Assembly: GCF_026212465.1 (NCBI RefSeq)
Contig: NC_080063.1
Coordinates: 684,501-748,500, forward strand
Direction: 5' to 3'
Source: Amaranthus tricolor
Lineage: Eukaryota; Streptophyta; Magnoliopsida; Caryophyllales; Amaranthaceae
DNA length: 64,000 nucleotides
Numbering within the stretch: position 1 is the first letter of the stretch; each line of letters begins with the position of its first letter. Of the stretch, positions 59,321-64,000 are shown in pieces. Under the pieces are notes generated by a model. That model saw only the letters and a list, made by a program, of their open reading frames with translations. It searched no databases and was not told the DNA's origin. The translations under genes and the position numbers were made by a program.

Positions 59321-62300
59321 TCAATGATCAATGAAGAATGAACAAGGATCAATGATCATTGACGAATGAACGATGAACAATGAACAAGGATCAATGATCA
59401 ATGAAGAATGAACGATGAAGAATGAACAAGGATCAATGCTCAATGACGAATGAACGATGAAGAATGAACAAGGATCAATGATCAATGAAGAATGAACGAT
59501 GAAGAATGAACAAGGATCAATGATCAATGAAGAATGAACGATGAAGAATGAACAAGGATCAATGGTCAATGACGAATGTACGATGAAGAATGAACAAGGA
59601 TCAATGATCGATGAAGAATGAACAAGGATCAATGATCAATGAAGAATGAACGATGAAGAATAAACAAGGATCAATGGTCAATGACGAATGAACGATGAAG
59701 AATGAACAAAGATCAATGATCAAAGAAGAATGAACGATGAAGAATGAACAAGGATTAATGGTCAATTACGAATGAACGATGAAGAATGAACAAGGATCAA
59801 TGATCAAAGAAGAATGAACGATGAAGAATGAACAAGGATCAATGATCAATGAAGAATGAACAAGGATCAATGCTCAATATCGAATGAACGATGAAGAATG
59901 AACAAGGATCAATGCTCAATGACGAATGAACGATGAAGAATGAACAAGGATCAATGATCAATGAAGAATGAACGATGAAGAATGAACAAGGATCAATGAT
60001 CAATGAAGAATGAACGATGAAGAATGAACAAGGATCAATGGTCAATGACGAATGAACGATGAAGAATGAACAAGGATCAGTGATCAATGAAGAATGAACG
60101 ATGAAGAATGAACAAGAATCAATGCTCAATATCGAATGAACGATGAAGAATGGACAAGGATCAATGATCAATGAAGAATGAACGATGAAGAATGAAAAAG
60201 GATCAATGATCAATGAAGAATGAACAAGGAACAATGATCAATGAACAATGAACGATGAAGAATAAACAAGGATCAATGATCAATGAAGAATGAACGATGA
60301 AGAATGAACAAGGATCAATGCTCAATATCGAATGAACGATGAAGAATGAACAAGGATCAATGATAAATGAAGAATGAACGATGAAGAATGAACAAGGATC
60401 AATGATCAATGAAGAATGAACGATGAAGAATGAACAAGGATCAATGCTCAATGAAGAATGAACGATGAAGAATGAAAAAGGATCAATGATCAATGAAGAA
60501 TGAACGATGAAGAATGAACAAGGATCAATGATCAATGAAGAATGAACGATGAAGAATGAACAAGGATCAATGGTCAATGACGAATGAACGATGAAGAATG
60601 AACAAGGATCAATGATCAATGAAGAATGAACGATGAAGAATGAACAAGGATCAATGCTCAATATCGAATGAACGATGAAGAATGGACAAGGATCAATGAT
60701 CAATGAAGAATGAACGATGAAGAATGAACAAGGATCAATGATCAATGAAGAATGAACAAGGATCAATGATCAATGAACAATGAACGATGAAGAATAAACA
60801 AGGATCAATGATCAATGAAGAATGAACGATGAAGAATGAACAAGGATCAATGCTCAATATCGAATGAACGATGAAGAATGAACAAGGATCAATGATCAAT
60901 GAAGAATGAACGATGAAAAATGAAAAAGGATCAATGATCAATGAAGAATGAACGATGAAGAATGAACGATGAAGAATGAACAAGGATCAATGGTCAATGA
61001 CGAATGAACGATGAAGAATGAACAAAGATCAATGATCAAAGAAGAATGAACGATGAAGAATGAACAAGGATCAATGATCAATGATGAATGAACGATGAAC
61101 AATGAACAAGGATCAATGATCAATGAAGAATGAACAAGGATCAATGATCAATGATGAATGAACGATTAACAATGAACAACGATCAATGATCAATTAAGAA
61201 TGAACGATGAAGAATGAACAAGGATCAATGCTCAATGACGAATAAACGATGAAGAATGAACAAGGATCAATGAGCAATGAAGAATAAACGATGAAGAATG
61301 AACAAGGATCAATGATCAATGAAGAATGAACGATGAAGATTGAACAAGGATCAATGGTCAATGACGAATGAACGATGAAGAATGAACAAGGATCAATGAT
61401 CAATGAAGAATGAACGATGAAGAATGAACAAGGATCAATGATCAATGAAGAATGAACAAGGATCAATGATCAATGACGAATGAACGATGAACAATGAACA
61501 AGGATCAATGATCAATGAAGAATGAACGATGAAGAATGAACAAGGATCAATGCTCAATGAAGAATGAACGATGAAGAATGAACAAGGATCAATGATCAAT
61601 GAAGAATGAACGATGAAGAATGAACAAGGATCAATGATCAATGAAGAATGAACGATGAAGAATGAACAAGGATCAATGGTCAATGACGAATGAACGATGA
61701 AGAATGAACAAGGATCAATGATCAATGAAGAATGAACGATGAAGAATGAACAAGGATCAATGATCAATGAAGAATGAACAAGGATCAATGATCATTGACG
61801 AATGAACGATGAACAATGAACAAGGATCAATGATCAATGAAGAATGAACGATGAAGAATGAACAAGGATCAATGCTCAATGACGAATGAACGATGAAGAA
61901 TGAACAAGGATCAATGATCAATGAAGAATGAACGATGAAGAATGAACAAGGATCAATGATCAATGAAGAATGAACGATGAAGAATGAACAAGGATCAATG
62001 GTCAATGACGAATGTACGATGAAGAATGAACAAGGATCAATGATCGATGAAGAATGAACAAGGATCAATGATCAATGAAGAATGAACGATGAAGAATAAA
62101 CAAGGATCAATGGTCAATGACGAATGAACGATGAAGAATGAACAAAGATCAATGATCAAAGAAGAATGAACGATGAAGAATGAACAAGGATTAATGGTCA
62201 ATTACGAATGAACGATGAAGAATGAACAAGGATCAATGATCAAAGAAGAATGAACGATGAAGAATGAACAAGGATCAATGATCAATGAAGAATGAACAAG

Positions 62301-64000
62301 GATCAATGCTCAATATCGAATGAACGATGAAGAATGAACAAGGATCAATGCTCAATGACGAATGAACGATGAAGAATGAACAAGGATCAATGATCAATGA
62401 AGAATGAACGATGAAGAATGAACAAGGATCAATGATCAATGAAGAATGAACGATGAAGAATGAACAAGGATCAATGGTCAATGACGAATGAACGATGAAG
62501 AATGAACAAGGATCAGTGATCAATGAAGAATGAACGATGAAGAATGAACAAGAATCAATGCTCAATATCGAATGAACGATGAAGAATGGACAAGGATCAA
62601 TGATCAATGAAGAATGAACGATGAAGAATGAAAAAGGATCAATGATCAATGAAGAATGAACAAGGAACAATGATCAATGAACAATGAACGATGAAGAATA
62701 AACAAGGATCAATGATCAATGAAGAATGAACGATGAAGAATGAACAAGGATCAATGCTCAATATCGAATGAACGATGAAGAATGAACAAGGATCAATGAT
62801 AAATGAAGAATGAACGATGAAGAATGAACAAGGATCAATGATCAATGAAGAATGAACGATGAAGAATGAACAAGGATCAATGCTCAATGAAGAATGAACG
62901 ATGAAGAATGAAAAAGGATCAATGATCAATGAAGAATGAACGATGAAGAATGAACAAGGATCAATGATCAATGAAGAATGAACGATGAAGAATGAACAAG
63001 GATCAATGGTCAATGACGAATGAACGATGAAGAATGAACAAGGATCAATGATCAATGAAGAATGAACGATGAAGAATGAACAAGGATCAATGCTCAATAT
63101 CGAATGAACGATGAAGAATGGACAAGGATCAATGATCAATGAAGAATGAACGATGAAGAATGAACAAGGATCAATGATCAATGAAGAATGAACAAGGATC
63201 AATGATCAATGAACAATGAACGATGAAGAATAAACAAGGATCAATGATCAATGAAGAATGAACGATGAAGAATGAACAAGGATCAATGCTCAATATCGAA
63301 TGAACGATGAAGAATGAACAAGGATCAATGATCAATGAAGAATGAACGATGAAAAATGAAAAAGGATCAATGATCAATGAAGAATGAACGATGAAGAATG
63401 AACGATGAAGAATGAACAAGGATCAATGGTCAATGACGAATGAACGATGAAGAATGAACAAAGATCAATGATCAAAGAAGAATGAACGATGAAGAATGAA
63501 CAAGGATCAATGATCAATGATGAATGAACGATGAACAATGAACAAGGATCAATGATCAATGAAGAATGAACAAGGATCAATGATCAATGATGAATGAACG
63601 ATTAACAATGAACAACGATCAATGATCAATTAAGAATGAACGATGAAGAATGAACAAGGATCAATGCTCAATGACGAATAAACGATGAAGAATGAACAAG
63701 GATCAATGAGCAATGAAGAATAAACGATGAAGAATGAACAAGGATCAATGATCAATGAAGAATGAACGATGAAGATTGAACAAGGATCAATGGTCAATGA
63801 CGAATGAACGATGAAGAATGAACAAGGATCAATGATCAATGAAGAATGAACGATGAAGAATGAACAAGGATCAATGATCAATGAAGAATGAACAAGGATC
63901 AATGATCAATGACGAATGAACGATGAACAATGAACAAGGATCAATGATCAATGAAGAATGAACGATGAAGAATGAACAAGGATCAATGCTCAATGAAGAA
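59321..64000. repeat. Near-identical tandem duplication with 2436-bp period
   Basis: Landmarks at 59321, 59839, 60203, 60735, 60938 and 61194 recur at exactly +2436 (61757, 62275, 62639, 63171, 63374, 63630). They share rare variants such as gatcagtgatc (60076/62512) and gataaatgaag (60363/62799). The period equals 58 units of 42 bp. The second copy is cut by the window end. This is the youngest-looking duplication in the satellite. Confidence 0.88.

Larger units (their letters stand above)
56834..64000. repeat. 42-bp tandem satellite array, right segment
   Basis: The satellite resumes in the same orientation directly after the target duplication and runs off the window. One normal phase marker is present (58505). 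None is seen afterwards because the right end is occupied by repeats of a different, 2436-bp period. No gene is visible in it. Confidence 0.97.

Noticed and set aside
1..64000. Telomeric or rDNA repeats
   Set aside because: No TTTAGGG-type runs and no rRNA-like sequence are seen. The repeat unit is 42 bp and unrelated.

Overview
The window looks like heterochromatin from a plant nuclear genome. About 42 kb (roughly two thirds) is one A-rich satellite whose 42-bp unit is built from three 14-bp sub-units. The remaining 22 kb consists of two clean insertions of Ty3/gypsy-type LTR retrotransposons. The plant assignment rests on the primer-binding sites, which match the 3' end of plant initiator-Met tRNA, and on the chromovirus-like Gag-Pol. 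No host gene, tRNA, rRNA or CRISPR array is supported. The species and the chromosomal position cannot be read from the sequence.

Layout. Satellite fills 1-15655, 33362-52560 and 56834-64000, always in the same orientation. It is organised in higher-order blocks, typically about 2.8 kb (2823 bp twice in a row), with recent local duplications and deletions. Each block carries one small inverted segment (atgaag...cttcat) that marks its phase. At 15656-33361 sits a 17,706-bp tandem array of one autonomous element: LTR-internal-LTR-internal-LTR-internal-LTR, with a period of 5586 bp, 948-bp LTRs, three intact 1564-codon gag-pol frames and a single TCAAT target duplication around the whole array. 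At 52561-56833, in the opposite orientation, is a 4273-bp element with 924-bp LTRs and an AGAAT target duplication. It has no protease, reverse transcriptase or integrase and carries an unrelated 424-codon frame.

How they fit together. The two families share LTR tips (TGATGCA...TGCATCA), the primer-binding site with its ACT spacer, the polypurine-tract region, much of R/U5, and a G-box about 50 bp upstream of the TATA box. The small element is therefore best read as a non-autonomous partner moved by the enzymes of the large one. Both look very young: only two LTR differences are visible in the small element, and one LTR difference plus one coding difference in the array. Removing either element and one copy of its target duplication restores continuous satellite, so both inserted into an existing array without deletion.

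The main points for a second look are the shared-LTR triple array, the gag-pol frame that runs about 128 codons into the LTR, the autonomous/non-autonomous pair with an unrecognised acidic coiled-coil-like protein, and the near absence of CHG methylation sites in 42 kb of satellite.
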